DNA of 31,299 nucleotides. Source: Mesostigma viride. Lineage: Eukaryota; Streptophyta; Mesostigmatophyceae; Mesostigmatales; Mesostigmataceae. Below the pieces are notes generated by a model. The model saw only the letters and a list, made by a program, of their open reading frames with translations. It made no database searches and was not told the DNA's origin. The stretch is from contig RPFO01000564.1 in NCBI GenBank assembly GCA_009746045.1, positions 1 to 31,299 of the forward strand, in the 5' to 3' direction. Below are positions 19,901 through 30,378 of the stretch, one piece after another. The position numbers and the translations under genes are program-made. Position 1 is the first letter of the stretch; each line of letters opens with the position of its first letter.

Positions 19901-22900
19901 CCCCCCACCTCACACACACGCCCCCCCATTCCCACAGTTTGCGATCACGGCCGCGCTGCTGGCGCTGGTGTCATCTGTCAGCATTTTCCCCTACAGCGAC
20001 GCCTCGCTCCTCTTTGTCTACTTCGCCATGTTTGGTGTGAGCACGGTCGCCCTCTGCTTCCTGCTAACCACCTTCTTCTCGCGAGCCAAGACCGCCGTTG
20101 CGGTGGGCACGCTGCTCTTCCTCTCCGCCTTCTTCCCCTACTACACCGTGGTCGACGAGTCGGTCTCCAGGTGAGTTGGCGCCATCATATCTGTGGTTGT
20201 TGGTGGTGGGCTGGCCAGGGACTAGTGGTGGTGTCTTGATCTGCGTTTGGTGGTGCTTAGCTCAAGGTTGTAGATGGCCTAACTGTGGTTGGTAGCTGAC
20301 TTCAATCTCGTGGTCCATCAATGGGATGAAGCCTTTTGCTTTTAAGCGTTTGTATGGCATAATTACTCTCTAGCAGGCGGTGATGGGAAGACCAGAAACC
20401 ATCGTGTTCTTTATATAATCCTGCCTTTGCCGGTACTTGGCACCCAATGAGGGAGGCCGCTGTCACAGTTTCTTCATGTACGTGGTGTCTTGGAAGGGGA
20501 GTCATGTGCACGGTTGCTTGGCCGACCCAAGTCATGCCCGCGTTTCTAGTAAGCTGTACTTCATTGTGCGACGTGATCTTATGAAATGCAGACTGATGCT
20601 GATGATATGTTTCTATATATCTGGCATGGAAGCATGAGGGCCCTTATTGTTGTGGGTTGTATTTTATGCGGTCTGTGATATGTTGTATGCCCTGCTGCTG
20701 TCTTATGTAGTTTATTGCATCTGCCTTATGCCTGACTTTCCTGCGAAGATGGACCCCCCATCCGTTGCATGATATAGAAGTTGACGTAGCCTTTCATCCA
20801 GCTCATCTACTGACGCACTGGGACATCAAGTTTCGTTTAAGTGGCCAGCCGGAGCGGCTGCTTAGGTTTTAGCGGGCAAGTGTTCGAAGCGCGTCATTGG
20901 TGAATTACTTGGGAACTTGGGTTTCCCCGCGAAACTCCAACCGCACGTTCAGATTTCCAAATCTCAAGTAAAGTTCGGCGCAACTTTCTGAACGGGGGCA
21001 GTTGACGAGCAGCATTCCTCCGGACGAATGAATTGCGTTCCATACTTGCGCAAAATTTTGAAAGGTAGCTTGCGTGCAGCCCTACTAAAATTTGCGCGGA
21101 CGTTCAGATTTCCAAATCTCGGGTAAATTTCGGCGGAACTTTCTGAACGGGGGTAGTTGGCGGGCAGCGTTCCTCCAGACGAATGAAATGCGTTCCATAC
21201 TAGCGCAAAATTTTGAAAGGTAGCTTGCGTGCAGCCCTACTAAAATTAGCGCGAAGTGTGGGACTGAAAATTCGTAACGGAAACTTTTTGGTAGTTGCCG
21301 TCACTTCCTTTTGTGCAAACGTGTGGGAGTGAAAATTCGTAACGGAAACTTTTTGGTAGTTGCCGTCACTTCATTTTGCGCGAGTGTTGGGCTGAAAATT
21401 CGTAACGGAAACTTTTTGGTAGTTGGCGTCACTTCCTTTGGTTCGACTGAAAATTCGCTGAAATTCGCTGAATTCGTACCGTAGCCTAATTTTTAGTACC
21501 TCGAAGTGACGGGGCACCTAAAAATTTGCCCACAAGTACACTTGGCAGCGCGCTCACTGGGAAAAATTGTACAGCCGCTCCGGCGGGCCACTTGAACGAA
21601 TTGTAATGCAATGTCTTCTCCCCAGACATTACGTTACCATGTACAAGTTATGAGGGCATACCCGCACCCACGGCATCCCTGCTTCCTTTGTCCACCTAAC
21701 GCCTGCTCTTGTTCCTGTGCACACCCTGTCCCCCTGGACTGTGCATGGCTTGATCGGGACCTTGGTCATCCCAGCGCCACCTGGTGGTGGGCGTCCCTTC
21801 TCTCCCCTACAGCGTTTGCATTGGGCAGCGTCAGCCTGGCGGACTATGAAGGTGGCCGCGTGGGCCTGCGCTGGTCCAACATGTGGCTGGTGCGTGCACG
21901 GTGTATACATGTGGTGGCTGAGGGTGGTTGTGGGGACCATACATGGCTGGAGCGCGGTGGGAACACTCTACAAGGCGCTGTTGGAAGCAAAGCAAGGGGT
22001 ATAGGTGTTAACCTTTTACAGGGAGTGAAGCAAATATGGGTGGTCTAGCACACCCTTTCTGAAGGGGGCTCCCCTCTTAGGCACGTAGTATTATTGCATG
22101 ATTCAAATGTTCACGTGATGCCTGGGCATGCATGCAGAATCATGGTCCGTGGGGGCATCCCTACCAGTTCCAAGCACCTTGGCAAGCAGAGCATCTTGGC
22201 AACCGGCCCATTTCGGATATGCTGACTCTTACTAACCGCGCGGATGAAAAATGTTGACATGGAGTGAATTTGGCTGGATTTCGAGTGGCTTAGTTTTGGA
22301 GGCTTGGTTTAGGACCCTGGTTGTATTCGTTACATTAGCATTTGGATATGATTACTTTCAAGGCATCTTTTTTTCCGTGAAGAAACCATTGCTTGTGTAT
22401 TCAAGGGATGCACCCTAAACCCTAAATTCTCTAAATCCCCCTGCCTATGCCAAATTAGTCGGGTTAGTACCCTTGCGGGAACATACTATGCACCTTTGCT
22501 TGGCATCCATTCCCTGGGCCACCCTCTGTGGCGGTTGAATAACAGCATCCTGTTGCACATTTGCATGCTTCTAATGCCATGCAGAGTATCTCCTGGGCTG
22601 GCGTAAGGCTTTCCTATTGGTGCCTACCTGCTATGTCTACTGCTTTTGCCGCCTATCCTACGTGCTTATGACCCATGCGTATTATCACCTTTTTGCTACA
22701 TCTCCAGTTGCATCTTCTGACTCCCTCCCCCTCCCCAACCCCCACCTCACCCCCTCCTCCCCACCCCCTCATCCACAGGGCACGTCGAGCACCAGCTTCA
22801 TGTCCAGCCTGCTCATGATGTTCTTCGACACGTGGCTCTACCTGCTGCTGGGGTGGTACCTGGCCAAGGTGAGTGCAGGACAAAATCATGGGACTTAAGC

Positions 22901-25154
22901 ATCGGATGCAGTCAGTCACTTCTTGAAGAGAATCTTCTCATGTTAATATGTCTTCAAATCTGGGGTGTGTGCACAAACTGTTTATAGCATATGCTCCCTT
23001 CCCCTTCTCCCCACTTAAGCTGTTGTACAGAGTTTCTTTACACCTGAGGCGCATGGCAACCCTTTTCCCACAGTAATATTGGCAGAAGGGACCTTTTCAC
23101 CTCTTTCCTTTCCCCTGCCTGGTGGCAGCGCGTGGATACATGACATTCTCCCCTTGATTCCCATCCGCACCCACTAACCGTAGGAGAAGTGAATTGCTGT
23201 GTTGTGTGCCAGCAGTCCCCTGCTGCATGTCCCCTCGCCCCATGCATCCTCGACGCGTGACAAACCTTGTGGCCAAGCGTATGGATGGGTGTCACGGCTG
23301 CTCTGTGTCGTATGCTGCGCCTGCTGCCCTTGTCTCACATGGCCTCGGTGTGCGGGGTGAGCTGATGCATGAGCACTTTCCAAGGTTGGTTGTTTGGGTT
23401 TGGCTAGCTTTCTAGCTGTGCTGCCTGCGCATAAGCCTACAAGCATGCCTGGCTTGCGAGATGGCCAGAGATTCAGATGCTGCCAGCAAATAGATTCCCA
23501 TGCAGCATGACCAGCGCCACCCAGCATTGATGACAGGGATTGGGTTTACAAGCGTATTTTATATGTTTTGCTTCGCCCCCGGCTGATGTTGTTGCCAGTT
23601 GGCGTCCCTCATCGCTGCTGGCACCCGGTACCCGACGCTTCCAGGCCGGTGAGCACATAAATTCATCTGCTGTGGCGAGATGTAGATGGAGAGTAATCAT
23701 ATCATCATTGGAACTATGTGCTGGGGCAAACCCTGCAGGTGCTGCCCTCGGACTACGGACTGCACCTGCCCTGGAACTTCCCCCTGCGCAAGGACTACTG
23801 GTTGGGCGAGGCGCAGGCCCGTCAGCGGCGCAAGGCGGGCAAGAAGCTTCACCCTGCCCCCGCGTTAGCCGCCGCCGCAAAGGGGTGCCAGTGGCTGCCA
23901 CAGCGAGGGGAGACACCCATGAGAGTCAAGTCGGGCGATGGCAAGTGTGTGGTGGAGGAGGTGCAGGCGAGTGAGCTGGCGCTGCAGGAGGAGGAGGGCC
24001 GGTGCGTTTTTCTTTTCTGGAGAAGATTGCATGCCAAGCCAGTCGGTTGACAGGGAGGGAATCTAGTCAGGGAACCTAGCAAGGAAGCCTAGGGAGAATG
24101 TGGAGTTTTTTTTCTTGCAGCAGTTTTGATAGTTCCCATCTGGGCATTTCATAGCCAGACGGGCTTGACAATTGGTTCATGCCGTACAGGCGCAGCACAG
24201 GTTTCCTTGAAACCGTTTAGACTGTTAGTGCTTGGTAGCACGTTGGGATTCGAGGTAACGTTGACAGGTCGCGAATAGCATTTCATTGCCCGCACATGTT
24301 GCAGCCTGCCGTCACGGGGTAGCTTGGAAAGATGAGAGCATGTTGGGATGGCCACGTCCCCTGTACTGTGCAGGTAGAGAAGTGAATATGAGAACTGTCT
24401 GTGGTCTTGGAGACCGTTGCATGCCCTCAAGGGTTCAGGAAGAGGTGCGTTGCCCATGTGCATCAGGTTCTTTAAATCGGTCCTTGGTTCCACAGATGAT
24501 GAAGCGGCCTGCGCACTCAACCAGCTTGCATGCGCCCTCCCGCCCGCTTGCGTCATTGCCGCCACCTGCTCGCATGCTCATGTCATGCAGGTGCGTCCAG
24601 GTGGCGGGCCTGCGCAAGGTGTTCAACCCAGGGCCGGACGAGCGGGTGGCTGTCGACGGGCTGAGCATGACGCTATACGAGGGGCAGATCTTTGCGCTGC
24701 TGGGTAGGGGCAGATCTTTGCGCTGCTGGGTAGGGGCAGATCTTTGCGCTGCTGGGTAGGGGCAGATCTTTGCGCTGCTGGGTAGGGGCATATCTTTGTG
24801 CTGCTGGGTAGGGGCAGATCTTTGCGCTGCTGGGTAGGGACGTGTGTTTGCTCTGCTGAGTAGGGGCAGATCTTCGTGCTGCTGGGTAGGGACATGTGTT
24901 TGCAGCGGGTTTTTTAGTGGCGTTTTGCTGCCAATTGTGGCGGTGGGGTACCAAATTTGGTGATTTGTGGCGGTGCCACACCCAGCTTTGGCAAGGGGGT
25001 CCATACACCACAATTTGGCGGTGCTGTTCTACTGTCTCGTTTCCGTTTGCCACAAAGTGGCCGTGCATATAAGTCAACCCTACTACAGCTGACGCCACGA
25101 TTGGCTGTGTCAGAACACTCCTCTGCCACCATTTTGCCACGAACCGCCCTCTAG

Positions 25155-25204
<50 letters not shown>

Positions 25205-28200
25205 CTCCGCAGGTGGCGCTGAAGGCCACTCTGCACTCAGTGTACTCTGCAGCGATCTGTCGGCACTGAGCACTGAGCACTGAGCAGGGGCCGCATGACA
25301 CTCACTCGCTGTAATATTGGCCCTTGTAGCGCCGCGCCGGTCTACTTGTAGTTTCTGCGCCGGAGAATCACGTCCCTGCACCAAGGAGAGTTAGACGAAA
25401 GCCCCTTGGGTGCCACGCCACACGTGGCCATGCCGGGCTTAAGTTTTATTTGCTAAACGCCACGCGGTGGGCCCCGAGTCGTCAGTTGTTCCGGAAGTTG
25501 AAAACGCCACACGTGGCCGCGTGCAAAACTCTTAAAGGAAACTGGTCCTGTGTGTTTGCGTTGCTGGGTAGTAGAGGATGCTCACTACCTTTATGGGCCG
25601 GCCATCTGTCTGTTAATTTAGGGTATGGGTATTCTGCGCGTGCATCATGGCCTTGAGCCATCTTCAGGGTGCTTGCTTGGGCTTGCAACTGGCTGGGCTG
25701 TGTGCAGGCATTCTTACGCCATGCAGTTTTTGGGTGGTCGCACATGCTCGTTATAGTATGTATGCCGGGCGGGTGATGCATACCTGTGCAGAAAATACCT
25801 GCTGGTATCGTCCGTGGGCTCTTGGTAGTCGCTGCAACGGGCTACCTGATTCCTGCGGTGCGATAGATGCCATTCGTAGCTGACATGTGGAAGTAGGATT
25901 GTAGGTACACAGGCCCATGTGTCTGCCCCTGTGAGTTTCATGCATTGGAGAGAGCAGGGTCATGTTTGTGTCACTGACCACATGCCTACCATGTGTGCAT
26001 ATGCATGTATGCATGTCTGCGCGCGTGCAGGCCACAATGGTGCGGGCAAGACCACCGCCATCAACATGCTCACAGGGCTGTTGCCGCCCACAGGGGGGGC
26101 CGCCGTCGTTCGCGGGTTCGACCTTGGCACAGAGATGGTGTGTAGCCTCCACATCACTGCCCATGTGGCATGACCTGCACTTGACGATTTGCTCTCCTTG
26201 CCCTGTGACTTGGTCTGTTTGTTGACACTGGTTCCAATGTACTGCTCCCACTTTGCGGCCGGGTCAGTTTTGCATGGCCATTCTGTCCTACCCTTATCTG
26301 GTGCATTATCCTGCACCCCTAGCTCGTGCCTGCCACATGATGACCTGGCATGAGCGTGTGCCACCCACATTATGGTGGATAGATAGCCAACCACCTCGCT
26401 AGCCCAGACGAGATGTGTGTGTGCTTATTGTGGCTCATGTGTGCTGCCCCTGCGTCCCCTGGGTGTATCCCTCGCCCCACTGTCCCCCCCCCCTGCAGTG
26501 CTCCATCCGCAAGTTCTTGGGGGTGTGCCCCCAGCAGGATGTTCTGCTGCCATACCTCACGGTGCGTCTGTATGGCCCGCGTGCACACCAGGCAGATGGG
26601 GCACTGCTTGTAATGTCTTCTATTTGTAACGCCACCGTGCAATGTCGCACAAGCTTGCGGCTGTTGCCGGGCATTTTGTCCTGGTGCAGCCGTGCACGTT
26701 TGAATGTGTTTCCTTCACCCTTATATCTGCCGACATCACCCCCGCGTATGGGGAATCGGATGCCAGCGGACGGATTGTGGCAGCAAGCCTATATTTTGTA
26801 ACTGAAGTAGCGACAGGATTTGCCTTCCCCATGGGCTAGGTGAGCCCTGTCAGCATCCACAAACACTTTTGAGGGGAGCCCTTGACCCTAACCGTCCTTT
26901 TTTTCAGTCGAGTGCTGCGTGAATTTGCCACAAACCAAGCAGGCAAACACAGCCTAGCATTTTTTGTAGCAGGTGGGAAAACAAGGTGTTGGAAGTCATC
27001 TGTGCAAGTTGGTTGCACTAAGGAGCACGGCATTGTCCTGGTAGGATCATCGTGGAAGGTCCGTTGAGGGGCACGTTCATGGCTGAGTTCCTACGGGGGG
27101 CATTAAATCTTCCTTAAGCTGTATCCCTGTGCTCGTTGGTTGGGATCGCCCCTGCAGTTGTTTACTTGCCTGACTACTTCTTTGCCTTACCTTGCTCAGA
27201 GGCCGGTGTCCAGGCCGGCTGTAGCGCTCCAGTTCGCCTGCTGCTGCTCAATGCTGTATCACGCTGCAGTCCTCCATGGCATCCGCTGCCAATCCCTTCC
27301 TCCCTGCTGCTTGGTCGCTGCTGCTTGGTGACTCGCTGCTGCTTGGTATGTTGCAGGTCCGGGAGCACCTGGAGCTGTTTGCAGTGCTCAAGAAGGTGCC
27401 GAGGGACAGCTTCCGGTCGGTGGTTGCCAGCATGATGGAAGAGGTGTGGCAACCACGTATGCAGCAAGGGCTGGGGTAGGGTTACGATGGTGTTGTTGGA
27501 CGTTGCCAGTGGTGACTGCATACAGCTTTGCAAGGCAGCCCTTAGTGCAAATTTTATTTGTCTGGGAATCTTCTGCAGCTTCAAAATTGTTTTGCTGGAT
27601 GTGCGGAAAAGTCACACAGGTTGTGTGCAGGGGAACCTCTACCAAGTTTTCAAAAGCAGCCCCTCCAGGGTTGGATTCCGATCCTCTCGCTGCCCTCAAA
27701 GGGATGCACATCCAAAGGGGAGTCAGGTCGGTGGTGTGGCTCCCTGCACTTTGCTTCTGCCTGTCTTGGGGAAGACATGCTCCCAGGTGTCTCAGAGAAA
27801 GGTGCGGGAGGAATCAGCTACTTCATGGATATATATGGATACTTGTGTTTTGTGGGGATCCCCCGGCAAGTCAGTGGAGGGTTGCTCGTAGGCATGGGCT
27901 GGCGCTACAGTCTCAGAATTCATGTGTGCGGTCGACCCCCCGTTTCGACGAAAGATACTGAGGTATTGAAGGTATTGAAGATTCATACTGATGGGATGAA
28001 TGGCCATGACGCAGCCTAGGGCCTGTGGTGCTTTGGTTGGTAGTACGTCACAGCTTTCTGGATTCCATGCTCAAGTGCTTGCATGAACCTAAACAAATTC
28101 CGTGCCTTCCCTGTGCCCACTACCGTTTATCGCGGCATAGTGGCCATCAGCACTATTGGACCACAACGCTGCTTTTATTTCCTGTAAACCAAGAAACAGT

Positions 28201-30378
28201 CGGGGTGAAACTCGCCAGAGCGTCCTCCTATGGTTCAGCAGGCTGTACGAGCAGGGCATTGCCATAGCTTGGCATGCTGCCAGTGCTCCTTTCTTGGCAC
28301 TGACGCTGGCTGGGGTGGACATCACCTTGACGACCGCAGGTGGGCCTAGCGAGCAAAGCGGACTGCCTGTCGCGCGACCTCTCGGGCGGCATGAAGCGCA
28401 AGCTGTCGCTGGGCATCGCCATGCTGGGCAACTCCAAGGTGGTCGTGCTGGATGAGCCGACGAGCGGGATGGACCCGTACTCGATGCGCGCCATCTGGCG
28501 GCTGATCAAGCGCCAGCGCGAGGGCCGCATCATCCTGCTGACCACGCACGCGATGACCGAGGCTGACATGCTGGCAGACCGCATCGCCATCATGAGCCAG
28601 GGGCAGCTGCGGTGCTGCGGCAGGTGGGGAGACTTCTTTCACGGGCGGGGGAAAGGCACGCATGCGGGTGGTAAAAGCAGGGTTAGAGCCCAGATCACAT
28701 TGTGTCACTGGATGGGCTCAAGCGTGGTAGGGGCTAGCACCGTTGCTCAACATGCGCTGATCAAGTAGTGGCGCATTGACGGCCTTGAGCATGGCATGCA
28801 GGGGCAAGTGTAGTCACTTGATGGGCTGGATAGCCTTGGATGCCTGCATCATGCTGTTCATTGATGGTGCTACGAACCCCACTCGCTTTCCTTTCTTTTC
28901 TTTACATGGGGCGTTTGGGCTACTGGGAACGGTAAAGGGATAGCGCATGCCCCCTGCTGTGTAATCTGCCGTTAATGGATGTCCATCCACTTGTTCCACG
29001 TCTTCTACATGCCCCTGCTTCCCCCCCCTGCCTGCCCCCTGCCTCTTGCGCTAACAGCCCCTTGTTCCTCAAGCGTGTGTTTGGGGAGGGCTACACACTT
29101 ACCGTGGTCATGGTACGTGGCCGCCCGCACATGTGATCCTTCGGGTGGAGTAGGCACATATCATGGTTACGTGTGGTGGCGGCTGCCCTGGCTGCAGCAG
29201 CTGGACGTGATGCAATAAGGTATCGTTGCTGTCATGTCATTCATCTTGTAATCAGTTAGTGGCTACTGGCAATTAATGTAGGAGGCTTGTTGGTGCAGTA
29301 ATCTATCATGATGAGGACATTCTGGCGTTGTCAATCGATGTTGTGACCATATGGCGCCCCTTTTCTTTGTGCACACTAAAAGCGTGCGTATAGTAGTCGA
29401 CTTTTGCTGATGCTATTCACGAGATGGTGGCACAGAATGGCTTCACATTGCTGATGACGAGCGGCATGGTGCTCGTGGTGAGGTGGCATCGCCGTGGATC
29501 CATGTGCCGCCTTGTCACGTTTCGGCATCCCTGCTGCTCATATGCAGTTTGTGCCGACAGATAGATTAAAACGCGCTTGTGCCAGTTGCACCGCAAGGGT
29601 CACATCTGCTAACCATGCAAAGGTGCCCATGCTCGAGTTTGTGCCATGGCCAGTGATGATCAGATTTCTCTAAAAATAGTTTAGTATAGTGATACGAGAG
29701 TGACCGCGCGCAGGTGGCCAAGACCCCCACCGGCTTTCAATCCCGCCAGCCGGCGGATGGCAGGCGCTAGACAAGTCATAACTTAAATTTGGGAATCTGT
29801 GGGGCGGCTGCCCTTGATCAGGCGCCATGCCGCTAGTTTAGGCTGTTAGTACGGATGTACGACAGTTCTGAAAATCCAATGTCATGTTTAGCAATGTGAC
29901 GGTCGCCACTTGTCAGTGGCCTTATGATCTTGTGACAAGAGCAGTTTGCGTGGAAACTAGGGGTAGAGATTATAGTTTAAAGCTACAGCATTTCATTGGG
30001 AGTTCGTGACGGAAGTTTGACGGTCCCGCTTGCCCGAAGGGGAGTATAGTACTTTGTCGTATAGGTAGCTTCTTACGTGGATGGGTGTAATAGTTTTGCT
30101 TGCGTGTTGCTTGGCAGCTTACGCATAGGTCACCATGGCATTGGCTTGATCTGCACTCTGTCTACAACTAATACCCTTCAGGCTGTCTGTGACTCCCAAC
30201 AGTTGCCGTGTGGAGCGTGCTGACATGGTCACGTCAAATACCGCATGTGCAATTTTTATAAACGGGTGGTAATGCTGTTGATTATTCACAGGAAAGCGCC
30301 AGCGAGCGGCCGTGCCCTATGGAGCCGCTCTCTGCGATTGTCACCAAGCATGTTCCCACCGCAAAACTTCTCAGCCAT
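16928..30378 (+). CDS. ABC transporter, subfamily A (ABCA), 15 exons, both ends missing
   Basis: Exons: 16928-17183, 17614-17780, 18460-18520, 18908-18994, 19938-20170, 21775-21889, 22779-22868, 23739-24001, 24591-24703, 26031-26137, 26499-26561, 27357-27443, 28340-28623, 29058-29112, 30292-30378. All phases agree and give 689 codons with no stop or frameshift. Residues 1-140 are the large loop after the first membrane helix ([33 protein letters not shown]). Residues 140-340 hold the remaining membrane helices ([49 protein letters not shown]). Residues 425-640 are the nucleotide-binding domain, followed by [18 protein letters not shown], typical after an ABCA domain. The protein should sit in a membrane and use ATP to move or flip lipids or related substrates; the substrate is unknown. 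The N-terminal exons lie left of, or were lost to, the retroelements. The C-terminus lies beyond the window, so half-size (ATH type) and full-size forms cannot be told apart. All introns are GT-AG except one GC-AG. Confidence 0.93.
17013..17108 (+). repeat. 48-bp in-frame tandem duplication inside an ABCA exon
   Basis: Two adjacent 48-bp copies (17013-17060 and 17061-17108) encode [16 protein letters not shown] and [16 protein letters not shown]. They lie in the extracellular or lumenal loop of the transporter. The copies differ by two substitutions plus the last few bases. Confidence 0.9.
17813..17932. repeat. 120-bp near-perfect palindrome in intron 2
   Basis: The left arm TTGAAATAGCATTTAGCTAT... 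and the right arm ...ATAGCTAAATGCTGTTCAA are reverse complements over about 60 bp with few mismatches. They meet at CATCCTGCGCAGGATG with no loop. The core also repeats GTCGACACTAAA / TTTAGTGTCGAC. It can fold into one long hairpin in RNA. It could be a foldback mobile element or a small-RNA precursor; the sequence does not say which. Confidence 0.9.
18995..19937 (+). other. GC-AG intron 4 of the ABCA gene
   Basis: The exon ends ...TACATCATCCAG and is followed by GCAAGT, the standard form of a GC donor. The acceptor is CCCATTCCCACAG. The phase is 0 on both sides and the protein reads on smoothly from FITYIIQ to [10 protein letters not shown]. No GT donor nearby keeps the frame. The rest of the 943 bp holds nothing recognisable. 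Confidence 0.8.
20946..21254. repeat. Two tandem copies of a 155-bp unit
   Basis: Both units start CGTTCAGATTTCCAAATCTC and end near GTGCAGCCCTACTAAAATT; the second begins at 21101. They lie inside the terminal-inverted-repeat element. Confidence 0.88.
21256..21445. repeat. Three tandem copies of a 63-65-bp unit
   Basis: Units begin at about 21256, 21321 and 21384. They share the core CTGAAAATTCGTAACGGAAA followed by CTTTTTGGTAGTTG and CGTCACTTC. A partial fourth follows. The array lies within the same inverted-repeat element. Confidence 0.88.
24681..24903 (+). repeat. 26-bp minisatellite spanning the exon 9 donor site
   Basis: Eight full units of GGGGCAGATCTTTGCGCTGC+TGGGTA run from 24681 to 24888, and part of a ninth follows. 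The first unit lies across the end of exon 9 (coding GQIFALLG) and its donor G|GTAGGG. Each later unit is thus a copy of the exon end plus a 5' splice site. Units 5, 7, 8 and 9 are diverged. The ninth unit is interrupted by an insertion and resumes at 25560-25570. Confidence 0.92.
24904..25559. mobile_element. Inserted segment with 9-bp target duplication
   Basis: TGTGTTTGC occurs at 24895-24903 and again at 25551-25559. Removing 24904-25559 joins GGGACATGTGTTTGC to GTTGCTGGGTA, which makes one exact 26-bp minisatellite unit. The 647 bp between the duplications (24904-25550) is therefore an insertion. It has no convincing ORF and no clear terminal inverted repeats, though GTGGCGTTT-like motifs recur near both ends. 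It contains the (AAC)17 run and two copies of CGCCACACGTGGCC in its right part. Its family is unknown. Confidence 0.75.
25155..25205. repeat. (AAC)17 microsatellite
   Basis: Seventeen uninterrupted AAC triplets lie in the inserted segment of intron 9. Poly-Val, poly-Leu and poly-Cys frames over it are artefacts of the repeat. Confidence 0.97.

Larger units (their letters stand above)
20832..21600. mobile_element. 769-bp element with 29-bp terminal inverted repeats in intron 5
   Basis: 20832-20860 and the reverse complement of 21572-21600 match at 27 of 29 positions (TTCGTTTAAGTGGCC... against TTCGTTCAAGTGGCC...). Between them lie two tandem arrays and no protein-coding region, so it looks like a non-autonomous DNA transposon of MITE type. 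I could not find a clear target-site duplication: the left flank reads CATCAAGT and the right TTGTAATG. It is absent from the spliced mRNA. Confidence 0.75.
24591..28623 (+). other. Nucleotide-binding domain exons of the ABCA gene
   Basis: Five exons encode a complete ATPase core: the entry strand [12 protein letters not shown] with [19 protein letters not shown]; Walker [10 protein letters not shown], split by intron 9 inside its first Gly codon; Q-loop [13 protein letters not shown]; signature [14 protein letters not shown]; Walker [14 protein letters not shown]; and switch His in [20 protein letters not shown]. All key residues are present, so this domain should hydrolyse ATP. Confidence 0.95.

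Noticed and set aside
22411-22428. CCCTAAACCCTAAA, telomere-like
   Set aside because: Only two units, in an intron of an active-looking gene; chance or a trace is enough to explain it.
24681-24903. CRISPR-like direct repeats
   Set aside because: The units are head-to-tail without spacers, so this is a minisatellite in a eukaryotic intron.
24435-25236. Minus-strand frames with repeated [20 protein letters not shown]
   Set aside because: They are antisense reads of the 26-bp minisatellite and of the (AAC)17 run.
29700-29780. Possible tRNA-like or SINE box (GGCTTTCAATCCCG)
   Set aside because: It resembles a B box only loosely. No cloverleaf, A box or tail could be drawn.
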